From JANXAZ01 sp964504655 (lineage in GTDB: Bacteria > Pseudomonadota > Alphaproteobacteria > Geminicoccales > Geminicoccaceae): a stretch of 32,109 nucleotides of DNA. A program made the position numbers and the translations under genes. Under the pieces are notes generated by a model. The model made no database searches, was not told the DNA's origin, and worked only from the letters and a program-made list of their open reading frames with translations. Location of the stretch: contig CAZDFD010000045.1 in assembly GCA_964504655.1 (NCBI GenBank), forward strand, positions 1 through 32,109. Reading direction: 5' to 3'. Numbering within the stretch: position 1 is the stretch's first letter; each line of letters starts with the position of its first letter. Of this stretch, positions 24,331 through 32,109 are shown piece by piece.

Positions 24331-26127
24331 ATGGCAAGGCAACCGGAAGCCGGCGACGCGCCGCGGTCCGACGAGATGGTCCAGATCATGAGCGAGATCG
24401 CGGCCCGGAGCCGCGCGCTGGTCGAGGACTTCCTGACCCGCCAGAAGCTGCTCGACACGCAGAACGCGGCCGTCAACCCGAACGCGATCGGCTCGGCCTT
24501 CCTCGAGCTCACGAAGCAGCTCATGACGAGCCCGTTCGAGCTGGCGCAGGCGCAGTTCGAGCTGTGGCAGGACTATCTTCGGCTGTGGCAGGGCACCACC
24601 CACCGGCTCCTGGGCCAGGAGGTCGAGCCGGTGATCGCGCCCGAGCGCGCCGACCGCCGCTTCAAGGACCCGGCTTGGTCGGACAACGTGCTGTTCGACT
24701 TCGTCAAGCAGTCCTACCTCCTGGCCTCGCGCTTCCTGGTCCAGACGGTCAGCGAGACCCAGGGCCTCGATCCCAAGACCCGCCAGAAGGTCGAGTTCTA
24801 CACCCGACAGTTCGTCGACGCGCTGGCGCCGACCAATTTCCTGCTGACCAACCCCGAGGTGCTGAAGGCCACGGTCGAGACGCGCGGCGAGAACCTGCTC
24901 CGCGGCCTCAAGAACATGCTCGAGGACCTCGAGCGCGGCAAGGGCCGCCTCGCCATCAAGATGACCGACTACGACGCCTTCGAGGTCGGCCGCAACATCG
25001 CCACCACTCCGGGCAAGGTCGTCTTCCAGAACGAGCTCATGCAGCTCGTCCAGTACGAGCCGACCACCGCCCAGGTCTACAAGAAGCCCTTGTTGATCGT
25101 GCCACCCTGGATCAACAAGTTCTACATTCTCGACCTGCAGCCGCAGAACAGCTTCATCAAGTTCTGTGTCGACCAGGGCTTCACGACGTTCGTGGTGTCG
25201 TGGGTCAACCCGGACGAGCGGCTGGCCCACAAGAGCTTCGAGAACTACCTGGTCGAGGGCCCGCTCGCGGCGATCGACGCGATCCGCGCCGCCACCGGCG
25301 AGAAGGACCTGACGGCGATCGGCTACTGCCTCGGCGGCACGCTCATGGCGAGCACGCTCGCCTGGATGAAGGCCAAGAAGGACCGGCGGGTGGCCGCCGT
25401 CACCTTCTTCACCACACTCGTCGACTTCAGGGAGCCGGGTGAGCTCGGCGTGTTCATCGACGAGGAGCAGCTCGCCACCCTCGAGGAGATCATGGCCCGC
25501 CGTGGCTATCTCGACGGCGCCGAGATGGCCACGACGTTCAACCTGCTGCGCGCCAACGACCTGGTCTGGTCGTTCGTGGTCAACAACTATCTCATGGGCA
25601 AGGAGCCCTTCCCGTTCGACCTGCTCTACTGGAACTCCGACAGCACGCGCATGCCGGCGGCCATGCACAGCTACTACCTGCGCAAGTTCTACCACGAGAA
25701 CAAACTCGTGGAGCCGGGCGGGCTGTGCATGGCCGGGGTGCCGATCGACCTGCGTACGGTCGACGTGCCGGCCTACCTGGTGGCCACCCGCGAGGACCAC
25801 ATCGCACCCTGGAAGAGCGCCTACGCCGCGACCCAGCTTTACCGCGGCGAGCGGCGCTTCGTGCTGGCCGGCTCCGGCCACATCGCCGGGATCGTCAACC
25901 CGCCGGCCTCGGGCAAGTACGGCTTTTGGACCAACGACGAGCTGCCGGCCGACCCCGAGGCCTGGCTCGCCGGCGCCACCCAGCACAAGGGCTCCTGGTG
26001 GAGCGACTGGGCGGCCTGGAACGGCGGCCGCTCGGGCCCGCAGGTGCCGGCCCGGCGCCCCGGCGAGGGCGGCCTGCCGGTGCTCGAGGAGGCGCCCGGC
26101 TCCTACGTCCGGATCAGGGCCGCCTGA
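24331..26127 (+). CDS. phaC: Class I poly(R)-hydroxyalkanoate synthase
   Basis: A 598-residue PHA synthase of class I length. The N-terminal PhaC domain includes ALAPTNFLLTNPEVL and GRNIATTPGKVVFQNELMQLVQY. The alpha/beta hydrolase core has the lipase-like box GYCLGG with active-site C333, D489 in ATREDHIAPW and H517 in GSGHIAG, completing the Cys-Asp-His triad. WVNPDERLAHKSFENY and LLYWNSDSTRMP are further family landmarks. It polymerises 3-hydroxyacyl-CoA into storage polyester on granules. The ATG at 24331 has GGGGATCGAAGG upstream; a GTG seven codons earlier is an alternative. No phaA, phaB, phaP or phaR lies in the window. It is convergent with a GNAT gene (27-bp gap). Confidence 0.95.
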   Translation: MARQPEAGDAPRSDEMVQIMSEIAARSRALVEDFLTRQKLLDTQNAAVNPNAIGSAFLELTKQLMTSPFELAQAQFELWQDYLRLWQGTTHRLLGQEVEPVIAPERADRRFKDPAWSDNVLFDFVKQSYLLASRFLVQTVSETQGLDPKTRQKVEFYTRQFVDALAPTNFLLTNPEVLKATVETRGENLLRGLKNMLEDLERGKGRLAIKMTDYDAFEVGRNIATTPGKVVFQNELMQLVQYEPTTAQVYKKPLLIVPPWINKFYILDLQPQNSFIKFCVDQGFTTFVVSWVNPDERLAHKSFENYLVEGPLAAIDAIRAATGEKDLTAIGYCLGGTLMASTLAWMKAKKDRRVAAVTFFTTLVDFREPGELGVFIDEEQLATLEEIMARRGYLDGAEMATTFNLLRANDLVWSFVVNNYLMGKEPFPFDLLYWNSDSTRMPAAMHSYYLRKFYHENKLVEPGGLCMAGVPIDLRTVDVPAYLVATREDHIAPWKSAYAATQLYRGERRFVLAGSGHIAGIVNPPASGKYGFWTNDELPADPEAWLAGATQHKGSWWSDWAAWNGGRSGPQVPARRPGEGGLPVLEEAPGSYVRIRAA

Positions 26128-26154
26128 GGCCGCGGACGCGGCGCCCGGGCGGGC

Positions 26155-26655
26155 TCACTCGCGCCAGCCATAGGCGACCTCCTTGAGGCGCACACCGCCC
26201 AGGAGCGAGCTCGCCTCGCCGGCCGGCTCGAGCCCGAGATGCTCGTAGAAGGCCCGCGCCGGCCGGTTGGCGGCGAGCACCCAGACCACGAGGTCGGGCA
26301 TGCCGGCCACGGCGAGCGCGTAGTGGACGGCGTCGAACAGGCCACGGCCGGCGCCGCGCCCCTGCGCCGACCGCAGCACGTAGAGCAGATTGAGCTCGCC
26401 GGAGAAGCCCTGGTGCGAGCGGCAGCGGCCGCCCGAGGCGAGGCCCACGATCTGGCCGCCGATCACCGCCAGGAAGGTGGCGCTCGGGCCGGCGAGCGTG
26501 CGTCGCCAGAGCCGCTCGTGGCCGGCGTAGGAGAGCGCTGCCAGGTGACTCTCGGGCAGCATGCCGCGATAGGTCTCGCGCCAGCTGTCGACCTGGACGC
26601 GGGCTAGCGCCGCGGCGTCGCCCGTCCGCGCACGGCGGACCACCAGATCGCGCAC
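26155..26655 (-). CDS. GNAT family N-acetyltransferase
   Basis: A 166-residue GNAT-fold acyltransferase. The N-terminal VRRARTGDAAALARVQVDSWRETYRGMLP is a common opening for this subgroup. The acetyl-CoA-binding motif A is LYVLRSAQGRGAGRGLFDAVHYA with the R-G-x-G-x-G pattern, and WVLAANRPARAFYEHLGL is motif B. Substrates of this subgroup range from small amines to antibiotics and protein termini, so no function can be assigned. The GTG at 26655 is chosen because translation from it matches the family start; an upstream TTG with GGGAG at nine bases would add seven residues. It stands 98 bp downstream of the Gfo/Idh/MocA gene on the same strand. Confidence 0.8.
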   Translation of the reverse strand: MRDLVVRRARTGDAAALARVQVDSWRETYRGMLPESHLAALSYAGHERLWRRTLAGPSATFLAVIGGQIVGLASGGRCRSHQGFSGELNLLYVLRSAQGRGAGRGLFDAVHYALAVAGMPDLVVWVLAANRPARAFYEHLGLEPAGEASSLLGGVRLKEVAYGWRE

Positions 26656-26709
26656 ACCCGCCTGCTCCGGGCCCAAGCTCCCTCGCTCCCGCGTTCCTCT
26701 CTGGGCCGC

Positions 26710-26738
26710 AGCAGAACAAAGTCGCGACGCCCGGTCAA
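26710..26738 (-). promoter_or_regulatory. Weak candidate promoter for the GNAT gene
   Basis: On the minus strand TTGACC (26738-26733) is followed after 17 bases by TCTGCT (26715-26710), 55 bases before the GTG start. The -35 is good and the -10 poor. The surrounding stretch is less GC-rich than its neighbours. Confidence 0.22.
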
Positions 26739-26753
26739 CCGCCAAGGACGCGC

Positions 26754-27920
26754 TCAGGGTCCGGGCGGAAGCTCGACCCAGCGCCCGGTGCGCGCCGCCT
26801 CGACCGCCGCCTCGACCATCGCCAGACCCCTGACCCCGTCCTCGACCGTCGGCAGCGTGCCTTCGGGCGGTGGCGGGGCGAGCCCGCGGCGGGCGAGGAT
26901 CGCCTGCGCCGCGTCGCGGTAGAGGTTGGCGAAGGCCTCCTGGTAGCCCTCGGGATGGCCGAGCTCGGTCCGCACGAGCCGCGCCGCCTCGGCCGCCAGA
27001 CCCTGGCGACGCCGGGTCAGGACCTCCTCGAAGCCGCCGAGCCGGCGGTGGCGCAGCTCGTTCGGGCGCTCCTGATGCCACTCGAGCCCGCCGAGCGCGC
27101 CGAAGATGCGGAAGGCGAGCCCGTGCTCGGCGCCGGCCGCGGCCTCGGTGACCCAGAGCGTGCCGACCGCACCGCCCGACCAGCGGCAGAGCAGGCAGGC
27201 GGTGTCGTCGACCGTGCGGCCCGGGACCGTTGCGCGGACATCGGCAGCCACCGCCTCGAGCGCCAGTCCGCTCACGAAGGCGCCCAGGTGATGGGCGTGC
27301 GTGCCGATGTCGCCGAGCACGAGCGAGGGGCCGGTGCGGGCCGGGTCGAACCGCCAGGTGCGGCCCTCGCGGCTCGCCTCCACCAAGGTCGCGTTGTGGC
27401 CCTGCACATAGGCGAGGTGGATCTGGCGGACCGGGCCGATGGCGCCGTCGCGGACCATGGCGCGGGCCTGATGGACCATCGGGTACGCGCTGTAGTTGTA
27501 GGTCAGGACGAACAGCCGCCCGGTCCGCCGCACCGCGTCGGCGAGCGCCAGGCCGTCGGCCAGGGAGGCGGCGAGCGGCTTGTCGCAGAGCACGTCGAGC
27601 CCGGCCTCGAGGGCGGCCGTGGCGTGCGGCAGGTGGTCGGCGTTGGGCGTCATGACCGCCACGACCTCGATGCCGTCGGGGCGCGCCCGCTCGGCCGCCA
27701 GCATCGCTCGGACGCCCGGGTAGCAGCGCTCGGCCGCGAGCCCGAGCCGGATGCCGACCGCGCGGCCCTTGGCGGGGTCGGAGGAGAGCACGCCCGCGAC
27801 CGGCTCGAACTGGTCGTCGAGCCGGGCGGCGGTGCGGTGGACCGGGCCGATGAAGCCGTGGCTGCCGCCGATCAGACCGAGCCGCAGCCGCCGGCCGAGG
27901 GCCTCGAGCACCGGGTTCAT
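26754..27920 (-). CDS. Gfo/Idh/MocA family NAD(P)-dependent oxidoreductase
   Basis: A 388-residue sugar or inositol dehydrogenase-like protein. The Rossmann start is LRLGLIGGSHGFIGPVHRTAARL; the conserved (E/D)KP motif appears as LCDKPLA near residue 105, supplying the catalytic-site lysine. The C-terminal domain contains GPSLVLGDIGTHAHHLGAF with the usual active-site Asp and His. Members oxidise or reduce sugars, inositols and sugar acids, and some are NAD-dependent glycosidases, so the substrate is open. The ATG at 27920 has GGGGAGG five bases upstream. A CCTAGG hexamer lies at 27946-27951, about 26 bases before the start. It could share a transcript with the GNAT gene 98 bp downstream. Confidence 0.88.
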   Translation of the reverse strand: MNPVLEALGRRLRLGLIGGSHGFIGPVHRTAARLDDQFEPVAGVLSSDPAKGRAVGIRLGLAAERCYPGVRAMLAAERARPDGIEVVAVMTPNADHLPHATAALEAGLDVLCDKPLAASLADGLALADAVRRTGRLFVLTYNYSAYPMVHQARAMVRDGAIGPVRQIHLAYVQGHNATLVEASREGRTWRFDPARTGPSLVLGDIGTHAHHLGAFVSGLALEAVAADVRATVPGRTVDDTACLLCRWSGGAVGTLWVTEAAAGAEHGLAFRIFGALGGLEWHQERPNELRHRRLGGFEEVLTRRRQGLAAEAARLVRTELGHPEGYQEAFANLYRDAAQAILARRGLAPPPPEGTLPTVEDGVRGLAMVEAAVEAARTGRWVELPPGP

Positions 27921-27983
27921 GCCGCCTCCCCGCGCCACCCGCCGAGCCTAGGACCGGGTGCGCCCGGGGTCCAGCGCGCCCCC

Positions 27984-28322
27984 TCAGCGGCGACGGTCGA
28001 GCAGGGCGCCGAGCAACGCCAGGCAGCGCAGCGCCAGCCGGGCCAGGGGCAGGAGCACCTGCAGCACGAGCTCGACCAGGAGCGCCGCGGCGGCGAGCGA
28101 GCCCAGGAGGGTGGCCGGCCGGTCGATCGGCCCGGTCGCGGTCGCGAGCTCCCAGAGGCCGTGCGCGAGGCCGACCGCCGCGGCCGCGAGGCGCGCCCGG
28201 GCCGGGCTCGCGACCAGGGTCCCGGCCGCCAGCACCGGAGCCAGGACCAGGGGGTCGACGAGCGTGCCGGCGAACCCGGCGAGCCCGTCGAGCAGCGCGC
28301 TCTCGAGGGAGCCCGCGGGCAT
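27984..28322 (-). CDS. Small hydrophobic protein of unknown function
   Basis: A 112-residue protein that I do not recognise, in a 560-bp stretch with no other convincing gene. It has three hydrophobic segments (about residues 10-38, 42-60 and 70-106) rich in Leu and Ala, separated by short polar turns with TGPIDRP, and ends in a basic DRRR. This fits a small inner-membrane protein with positive-inside topology. It lies 63 bp upstream of the Gfo/Idh/MocA gene on the same strand and is divergent from olsB. No strong Shine-Dalgarno precedes the ATG. In DNA this GC-rich, an open hydrophobic frame of this length can arise by chance, so it is a moderate call. Confidence 0.45.
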   Translation of the reverse strand: MPAGSLESALLDGLAGFAGTLVDPLVLAPVLAAGTLVASPARARLAAAAVGLAHGLWELATATGPIDRPATLLGSLAAAALLVELVLQVLLPLARLALRCLALLGALLDRRR

Positions 28323-28481
28323 GCACCGATGATCGCAGGTCGAGGCGCCGCCGGGAAGGCGGCCGCGGCCGTCGCGCTGCTGTCATCCGCTGGTCGCGTC
28401 GCCGTCGTGGACAGGCCCTACGCTCGCCCACGGGTTGCAACGGGGCCGCACGTCGCGGCGGCCCGAGCCATTGGAGGCGGC

Positions 28482-29321
28482 ATGACCAGCCTCGCCCGAT
28501 CGGGCCCGCTCGAGGCGCGGCTCGTGCTCGACCGCGCCGAGCTCGTGGCCGCGCAGGAGCTGCGTTACCGGGTGTTCTTCGAGGAGCAGGGGGCGGTGGC
28601 CGACCCGGTGACGCGACGCGCCCGGCGCGACGTCGACCGCTTCGACGGGCTGGCCGACCACCTCGTGGTGATCGACCACGAGCGCTCGACGGCGCGGCGG
28701 CCGGCGGTGGTCGGCTGCTACCGGTTGCTGCGCGAGAGCGTGGCGCGGCGCGGCGGCGGCTTCTACAGCGAGGCCGAGTTCGATCTCGCGCCGCTCCTGG
28801 CCCGGCCGCGGGAGCCGGAGCGGGGCGAGCTGCTCGAGCTCGGCCGTTCCTGCGTCGACCCGGCCTACCGCAACGGCACGGTCATGCAGCTCCTGTGGCG
28901 GGCGATCGCGCTCTACCTCGACGCGCATGACTGCTCGCTCATGCTCGGCTGCGCCAGCCTGCCGGGCAGCGATGTGGCGGCGGTCGCCGGCCAGGTGCGC
29001 TACCTGCACGAGCGCCATCTGGCGCCGCTCGGCCTGCGGCCGGTGGCGCTGGCGGCGCGACGGGTGGCGCACGAGCCGTTCGCGGCCGACGGCTTCGATC
29101 CGCGGGCCGCCTTCCGGGCGCTGCCACCGCTCGTCAAGGGCTATCTGCGGCTCGGTGCGATGATCGGCGAGGGCGCCGTACTCGACGAGGCGTTCAACAC
29201 GATCGACGTGTGCATCGTGCTGCCGACCGAGCGGATCGGCGCCCGCTATCTCCGCCATTACGGGGCGGCGCCGCCGGCCGCGCCCGCCCCGGCCGAGCCC
29301 GAGCTGGTCGCCTCGGCGTGA
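28482..29321 (+). CDS. olsB: L-ornithine N-alpha-acyltransferase
   Basis: A 279-residue OlsB/hemolysin-like acyltransferase of the GNAT fold. AAQELRYRVFFEEQGA is the family N-terminal signature, followed by RDVDRFDGLADHLVVID, GCYRLLRES, FYSEAEFDLAPLL, LELGRSCVDPAYRNGTVMQLLWRAIALYL and the C-terminal LVKGYLRLGAMIGEGAVLD with FNTIDVCIVLP. OlsB transfers a 3-hydroxyacyl group from ACP to the alpha-amine of ornithine, giving lyso-ornithine lipid. The ATG has GGAGG about six bases upstream. The Ala/Pro-rich C-terminal tail is variable. Its stop overlaps the olsA start by four bases (GTGA), so the two enzymes of the pathway are translationally coupled. Confidence 0.9.
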   Translation: MTSLARSGPLEARLVLDRAELVAAQELRYRVFFEEQGAVADPVTRRARRDVDRFDGLADHLVVIDHERSTARRPAVVGCYRLLRESVARRGGGFYSEAEFDLAPLLARPREPERGELLELGRSCVDPAYRNGTVMQLLWRAIALYLDAHDCSLMLGCASLPGSDVAAVAGQVRYLHERHLAPLGLRPVALAARRVAHEPFAADGFDPRAAFRALPPLVKGYLRLGAMIGEGAVLDEAFNTIDVCIVLPTERIGARYLRHYGAAPPAAPAPAEPELVASA

Positions 29322-30133
29322 GCCCGGGGCGCGTCCGCGCCATCGCGCGGCTCGTCGCGTTCGCCGCCCTCACGGCCGGGCTCCTGGCCTGCTGGGCGAT
29401 CACCCGGCCGCTCGGGCGGGCGCCCGTGCGGCTCCTGCGCCGACTGTGGTGCCGAGGCGTGCTCGGGCTGCTCGGCATCCGCCTCGTGCACCGCGGCGCG
29501 CCGATCCGTGCCTGCCCGGTTGTGCTCGTGCCGAACCACGTGTCCTATCTCGACATCGCGATCCTCGGAGCGCTGGTCGACGCCACCTTCGTCGCCAAGG
29601 CCGAGGTCGCGGGCTGGCCGCTGCTGGGCCTCCTGGCGCGGGTCACGGGCACCATGTTCGTCCGCCGCCACTGGCGCCAGGCCAAGGTGCAGCGGGACGC
29701 CCTGGCGGCGCGGCTGCGGGCGGGCGAATCGTTCGTGCTGTTCGCCGAGGGGACCAGTTCCTCGGGGCTCGACGTGCTGCCGCTCAAGACCTCGCTTCTC
29801 TCGGTCGCCGAGCCCTGGGTGCTCGACCGGCCCGTGGCGGTGCAGCCGGTGGTGGTGGCCTACCGACGGCTCGCCTGCGGCACGCCCATCGGACCCGACA
29901 ACGCCGAGCTCTACGCCTGGTGGGGCGAGGCGACGCTCCTGCCGCATCTCTGGCGACTGCTGCACCGCGACGGTGTCGAAGTCGCGGTCGAAATCGGCGA
30001 TCCCGTCCTGTCCTGGTCGGTGCGCAGCCGCAAGCTGCTCGGGGCCGAGCTCAGGACCCGCCTGCGGTCCGGCCTCGCTGCGGCGCGCTGCGCCGCGGAC
30101 CCCGCGGACGCCGCTCTCCCGGCCGCCGCCTGA
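29318..30133 (+). CDS. olsA: 1-acylglycerol-3-phosphate / lyso-ornithine lipid O-acyltransferase
   Basis: A 271-residue PlsC-family acyltransferase. One N-terminal membrane helix (AIARLVAFAALTAGLLACWAI) precedes the acyltransferase core: the catalytic HxxxxD is H74 and D79 in PNHVSYLDIAIL, then FVAKAEVAGWPLLGLLA, GTMFVRRHWR and the phosphate-contact block FAEGTSSSG. It acylates the hydroxyl of lyso-ornithine lipid from acyl-ACP at the inner membrane, and may also act on lysophosphatidate. The GTG start lies within the olsB stop (GTGA). The adjacency to olsB is what favours OlsA over a general PlsC. It is followed by a convergent terminator region before sdhB. Confidence 0.9.
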   Translation: MSPGRVRAIARLVAFAALTAGLLACWAITRPLGRAPVRLLRRLWCRGVLGLLGIRLVHRGAPIRACPVVLVPNHVSYLDIAILGALVDATFVAKAEVAGWPLLGLLARVTGTMFVRRHWRQAKVQRDALAARLRAGESFVLFAEGTSSSGLDVLPLKTSLLSVAEPWVLDRPVAVQPVVVAYRRLACGTPIGPDNAELYAWWGEATLLPHLWRLLHRDGVEVAVEIGDPVLSWSVRSRKLLGAELRTRLRSGLAAARCAADPADAALPAAA

Positions 30134-30148
30134 CGCAGCGCAAAAAGA

Positions 30149-30168
30149 AAGGAGGCCGGAGCCTCCTT
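30149..30168 (-). terminator. Intrinsic terminator of the sdh transcript
   Basis: AAGGAGGC and GCCTCCTT form a perfect 8-bp stem around a 4-base loop (30157-30160). Read on the minus strand the stem is followed by TTTCTTTTTG, a good U-tract, so it terminates leftward transcription from sdhAB. On the plus strand only TTCT follows, so it is a weaker terminator for olsBA. Confidence 0.8.
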
Positions 30169-30264
30169 CTCAGATCGGACCTGCGTGTGCGGGCTTAACG
30201 CCTCTTGATGGACAACAGGTTACCGCCGTGACATGGTCGCCGGCAAGAGTAGATTTGGCGAATA

Positions 30265-31044
30265 TCAGAGGCTCTTTTCAACTATGAGTTTCTTGATCTC
30301 GGCGATCGCCTTGGCCGGGTTCAGCCCCTTCGGGCAGGTGTTGGTGCAGTTCATGATGGTGTGGCAGCGGTAGAGCTTGAACGGATCCTCGAGGTCCTGG
30401 AGCCGCTCGCCCGTGGCCTCGTCGCGGCTGTCGGCGAGCCAGCGATAAGCCTGCAGGAGCGCCGCCGGCCCGAGATAGCGGTCGCCGTTCCACCAGTAGG
30501 ACGGGCAGCTGGTCGAGCAGCAGGCGCACAGGATGCACTCGTAGAGCCCGTCCAGCCGCTCGCGCTCCTCCGGGCTTTGCCGGCGCTCCCTGGCCGGCGC
30601 CGCGGTGTAGGTCTTGAGCCAGGGCTGGATCGATTCGTACTGCGCCCAGAACCCGTCCAGGTCGATCACCAGGTCCTTGACCACCTTCATGTGCGGCAGC
30701 GGGTAGATCTTGACGGTGCCCCGGATGTCCTCGATCGCCTTGGTGCAGGCCAGGGTGTTGTGGCCGTCGATGTTCATGGCGCAGCTGCCGCAGATCCCCT
30801 CGCGGCAGGAGCGGCGGAAGGTGAGCGTGCTGTCGGTCTCGGCCTTGATCTTGATGAGCGCGTCGAGGACCATGGGCCCGCAGTCGGCGAGATCGATCGT
30901 GAAGGTGTCGAGGCGCGGGTTGCCGCCACTGTCCGGATCGTAGCGGTAGATCTGGAACTCCTGCGGCCGCTTGGCGCCGGGCGGGCCGGCGTGGCGGCGC
31001 CCCGGCTCGACCCGGCTGTTCCTCGGCAGCGCGAACTCGACCAT
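30265..31044 (-). CDS. sdhB: Succinate dehydrogenase iron-sulfur subunit
   Basis: A 259-residue SdhB of normal length. C80, C85, C88 and C100 bind the 2Fe-2S cluster (CREGICGSC). C170, C173 and C176 bind the 4Fe-4S cluster and C180 belongs to the same motif. C227, C233 and C237 serve the 3Fe-4S and 4Fe-4S sites (CHTIMNCTNTCPKG). It relays electrons from the SdhA flavin to the membrane quinone as part of complex II in the TCA cycle. The ATG follows GGAGAGGGG. It lies 22 bp downstream of sdhA, in the standard sdhA-sdhB order. Its N-terminus carries a ~28-residue polar extension before the ferredoxin domain. Confidence 0.96.
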   Translation of the reverse strand: MVEFALPRNSRVEPGRRHAGPPGAKRPQEFQIYRYDPDSGGNPRLDTFTIDLADCGPMVLDALIKIKAETDSTLTFRRSCREGICGSCAMNIDGHNTLACTKAIEDIRGTVKIYPLPHMKVVKDLVIDLDGFWAQYESIQPWLKTYTAAPARERRQSPEERERLDGLYECILCACCSTSCPSYWWNGDRYLGPAALLQAYRWLADSRDEATGERLQDLEDPFKLYRCHTIMNCTNTCPKGLNPAKAIAEIKKLIVEKSL

Positions 31045-31066
31045 CGGATCACCCCTCTCCGCCGGC

Positions 31067-32109
31067 TCAATAGACCCGCTTGCTCGGCGGCACCGGCTCG
31101 ACCTCGTTGGACAGCGTCGTCAGATGCACCGGCCGCGTGTCGAGCCGGACCGCCGACCGCTCGTCGACCCAGGCCAGGGTGTGGACGAGCCAGTTCCTGT
31201 CGTCGCGCTCGGGGAAGTCCTCGCGCGCGTGGGCGCCACGGCTCTCGGTGCGGAAGCGGGCTCCGTGCAGGGTCGCCGCCGCCTGCGGCATCAGGTTGTG
31301 CAGCTCCAGCGCCTCGATCAGATCGCTGTTCCAGATCAGCGAGCGGTCGCTCAGTTTGAGCCGGTCGAGCTGACCCGCTACCTCGGCCAGCCGGGTGCAG
31401 CCCTGATCGAGCGTCGGGCCGTCGCGGAACACCGCGGCGTGGCGCTGCATGGTGCGCTGCATCGCGAGCCGGATCTCGCCGGTCGGCAGGTCGCCGCTCG
31501 CCTGACGGATGCGGTCGAGCCGCTCGAGCGAGGCCTCGCCGGCGCCCTTCGGGAGCGGCCGCGCCGGCCCGCCGGGGCGGACCAGCTCGGCCGCCCGATG
31601 CGCCGCGGCCCGGCCGAACACGACGAGGTCGATCAGCGAGTTGCCGCCCAGCCGGTTGGCCCCGTGCACCGAGGCGCAGGCGGCCTCGCCGACCGCGAGC
31701 AGCCCCGGCACCACGGCGTCCGGATCGCCCTCGCGCGGCGCCACGACCTCGGCCCGCCAGTTGGTCGGGATCCCGCCCATGTTGTAGTGGCAGGTGGGCA
31801 CCACCGGAATCGGCTGCCGGGTCACGTCGACGCCGGCGAAGATCTTGGCGGTCTCGGAGATCCCTGGCAGCCGCTCCTTGAGGACCTTGGGGTCGAGATG
31901 CTCGAGATGCAGCTCGATATAGTCCTTGTTGGGTCCGCAGCCGCGGCCCTCGTTGATCTCGATGGTCATCGAGCGCGAGACCACATCGCGCGAGGCCAAG
32001 TCCTTGGCGGTCGGCGCGTACCGCTCCATGAAGCGCTCGCCCCGGCCGTTGGTGAGGTACCCGCCCTCGCCCCGCGCCCCCTCGGTGATCAGGCAGCCGG
32101 CGCCGTAGA
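31067..32109 (-). CDS. sdhA: Succinate dehydrogenase flavoprotein subunit (C-terminal part, cut by window edge)
   Basis: The last ~347 residues of SdhA; the N-terminal FAD-binding region lies beyond 32109 and no start codon belongs to the visible part. The visible frame begins with YGAGCLITEGARGEGGYL, then TCHYNMGG, the substrate-side histidine motif, GANRLGGNSLIDLVVFGRAA near the FAD, and the C-terminal helical domain with ESRGAHAREDFPERDDRNWLVHTL. It ends in a short tail finishing VPPSKRVY. It oxidises succinate to fumarate on covalent FAD. An in-frame ATG at 32029 is internal (ERFMERYAP), not the start. Genes for SdhC and SdhD would be expected further right. Confidence 0.95.
   Translation of the reverse strand, partial: YGAGCLITEGARGEGGYLTNGRGERFMERYAPTAKDLASRDVVSRSMTIEINEGRGCGPNKDYIELHLEHLDPKVLKERLPGISETAKIFAGVDVTRQPIPVVPTCHYNMGGIPTNWRAEVVAPREGDPDAVVPGLLAVGEAACASVHGANRLGGNSLIDLVVFGRAAAHRAAELVRPGGPARPLPKGAGEASLERLDRIRQASGDLPTGEIRLAMQRTMQRHAAVFRDGPTLDQGCTRLAEVAGQLDRLKLSDRSLIWNSDLIEALELHNLMPQAAATLHGARFRTESRGAHAREDFPERDDRNWLVHTLAWVDERSAVRLDTRPVHLTTLSNEVEPVPPSKRVY

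Noticed and set aside
28434..28441. GTTGCAAC palindrome upstream of olsB resembling half of the 3085-3102 repeat
   Set aside because: Only 8 bp with no spacer match to the longer repeat; too short to claim a shared regulator.

Overview
The window looks like chromosomal DNA from a very GC-rich Gram-negative bacterium, most likely an alphaproteobacterium of the Rhodospirillales/Geminicoccales type. This rests on gene content, not a phylogenetic marker: a class I PHA synthase, an olsB-olsA ornithine-lipid operon, opgG-opgH periplasmic glucan synthesis beside an NdvA-type exporter, sdhA-sdhB, a TIGR01459-type HAD hydrolase and an FAH-family 2,4-diketo-3-deoxy-sugar-acid hydrolase. Coding is dense, third codon positions are almost all G or C, and GTG/TTG starts and 4-bp stop/start overlaps are common. 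I see no tRNA, rRNA, CRISPR array, transposase, phage gene or transcription regulator. No intergenic gap exceeds about 160 bp.

Layout. (1) 12-4090: an OmpA-like protein, then a LacD-class aldolase and a PfkB kinase translationally coupled on the minus strand, and a divergent 2-hydroxyacid dehydrogenase. The kinase resembles sulfofructose kinase YihV and the dehydrogenase resembles sulfolactate dehydrogenase SlcC, so this may be a sulfosugar-degradation module; an 18-bp inverted repeat lies between the divergent genes. (2) 4094-4966: HAD hydrolase. (3) 5059-12465: a seven-gene plus-strand run of DmpA/P1 aminopeptidase, a complete five-gene oligopeptide ABC importer and a secreted LpqC-like esterase, with a hairpin between oppA and oppB that may bridge a distant Shine-Dalgarno sequence to the oppB start. 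(4) 12462-14629: MFS transporter and exported dienelactone hydrolase. (5) 14728-20669: NdvA-like glucan exporter facing opgG-opgH. (6) 20824-23169: small secreted protein of unknown function, galactose mutarotase, FAH-family hydrolase. (7) 23185-26127: OmpA-like lipoprotein divergent from phaC. (8) 26155-28322: GNAT acetyltransferase, Gfo/Idh/MocA oxidoreductase, small membrane protein. (9) 28482-30133: olsB-olsA. (10) 30149-32109: terminator, sdhB and the 3' part of sdhA, which runs off the window.

The window joins carbon and peptide scavenging (kinase/aldolase, Opp system, mutarotase/FAH hydrolase), envelope building (periplasmic glucans, ornithine lipid, OmpA-like proteins), carbon storage (PhaC) and respiration (Sdh). 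The most novel-looking pieces are the putative sulfosugar module, the oppA-oppB hairpin, the glucan synthase/exporter pairing, and a CTAG motif that recurs in front of genes. Comparisons with named proteins (YihV, YihT, SlcC, NdvA) are from memory and were not computed.
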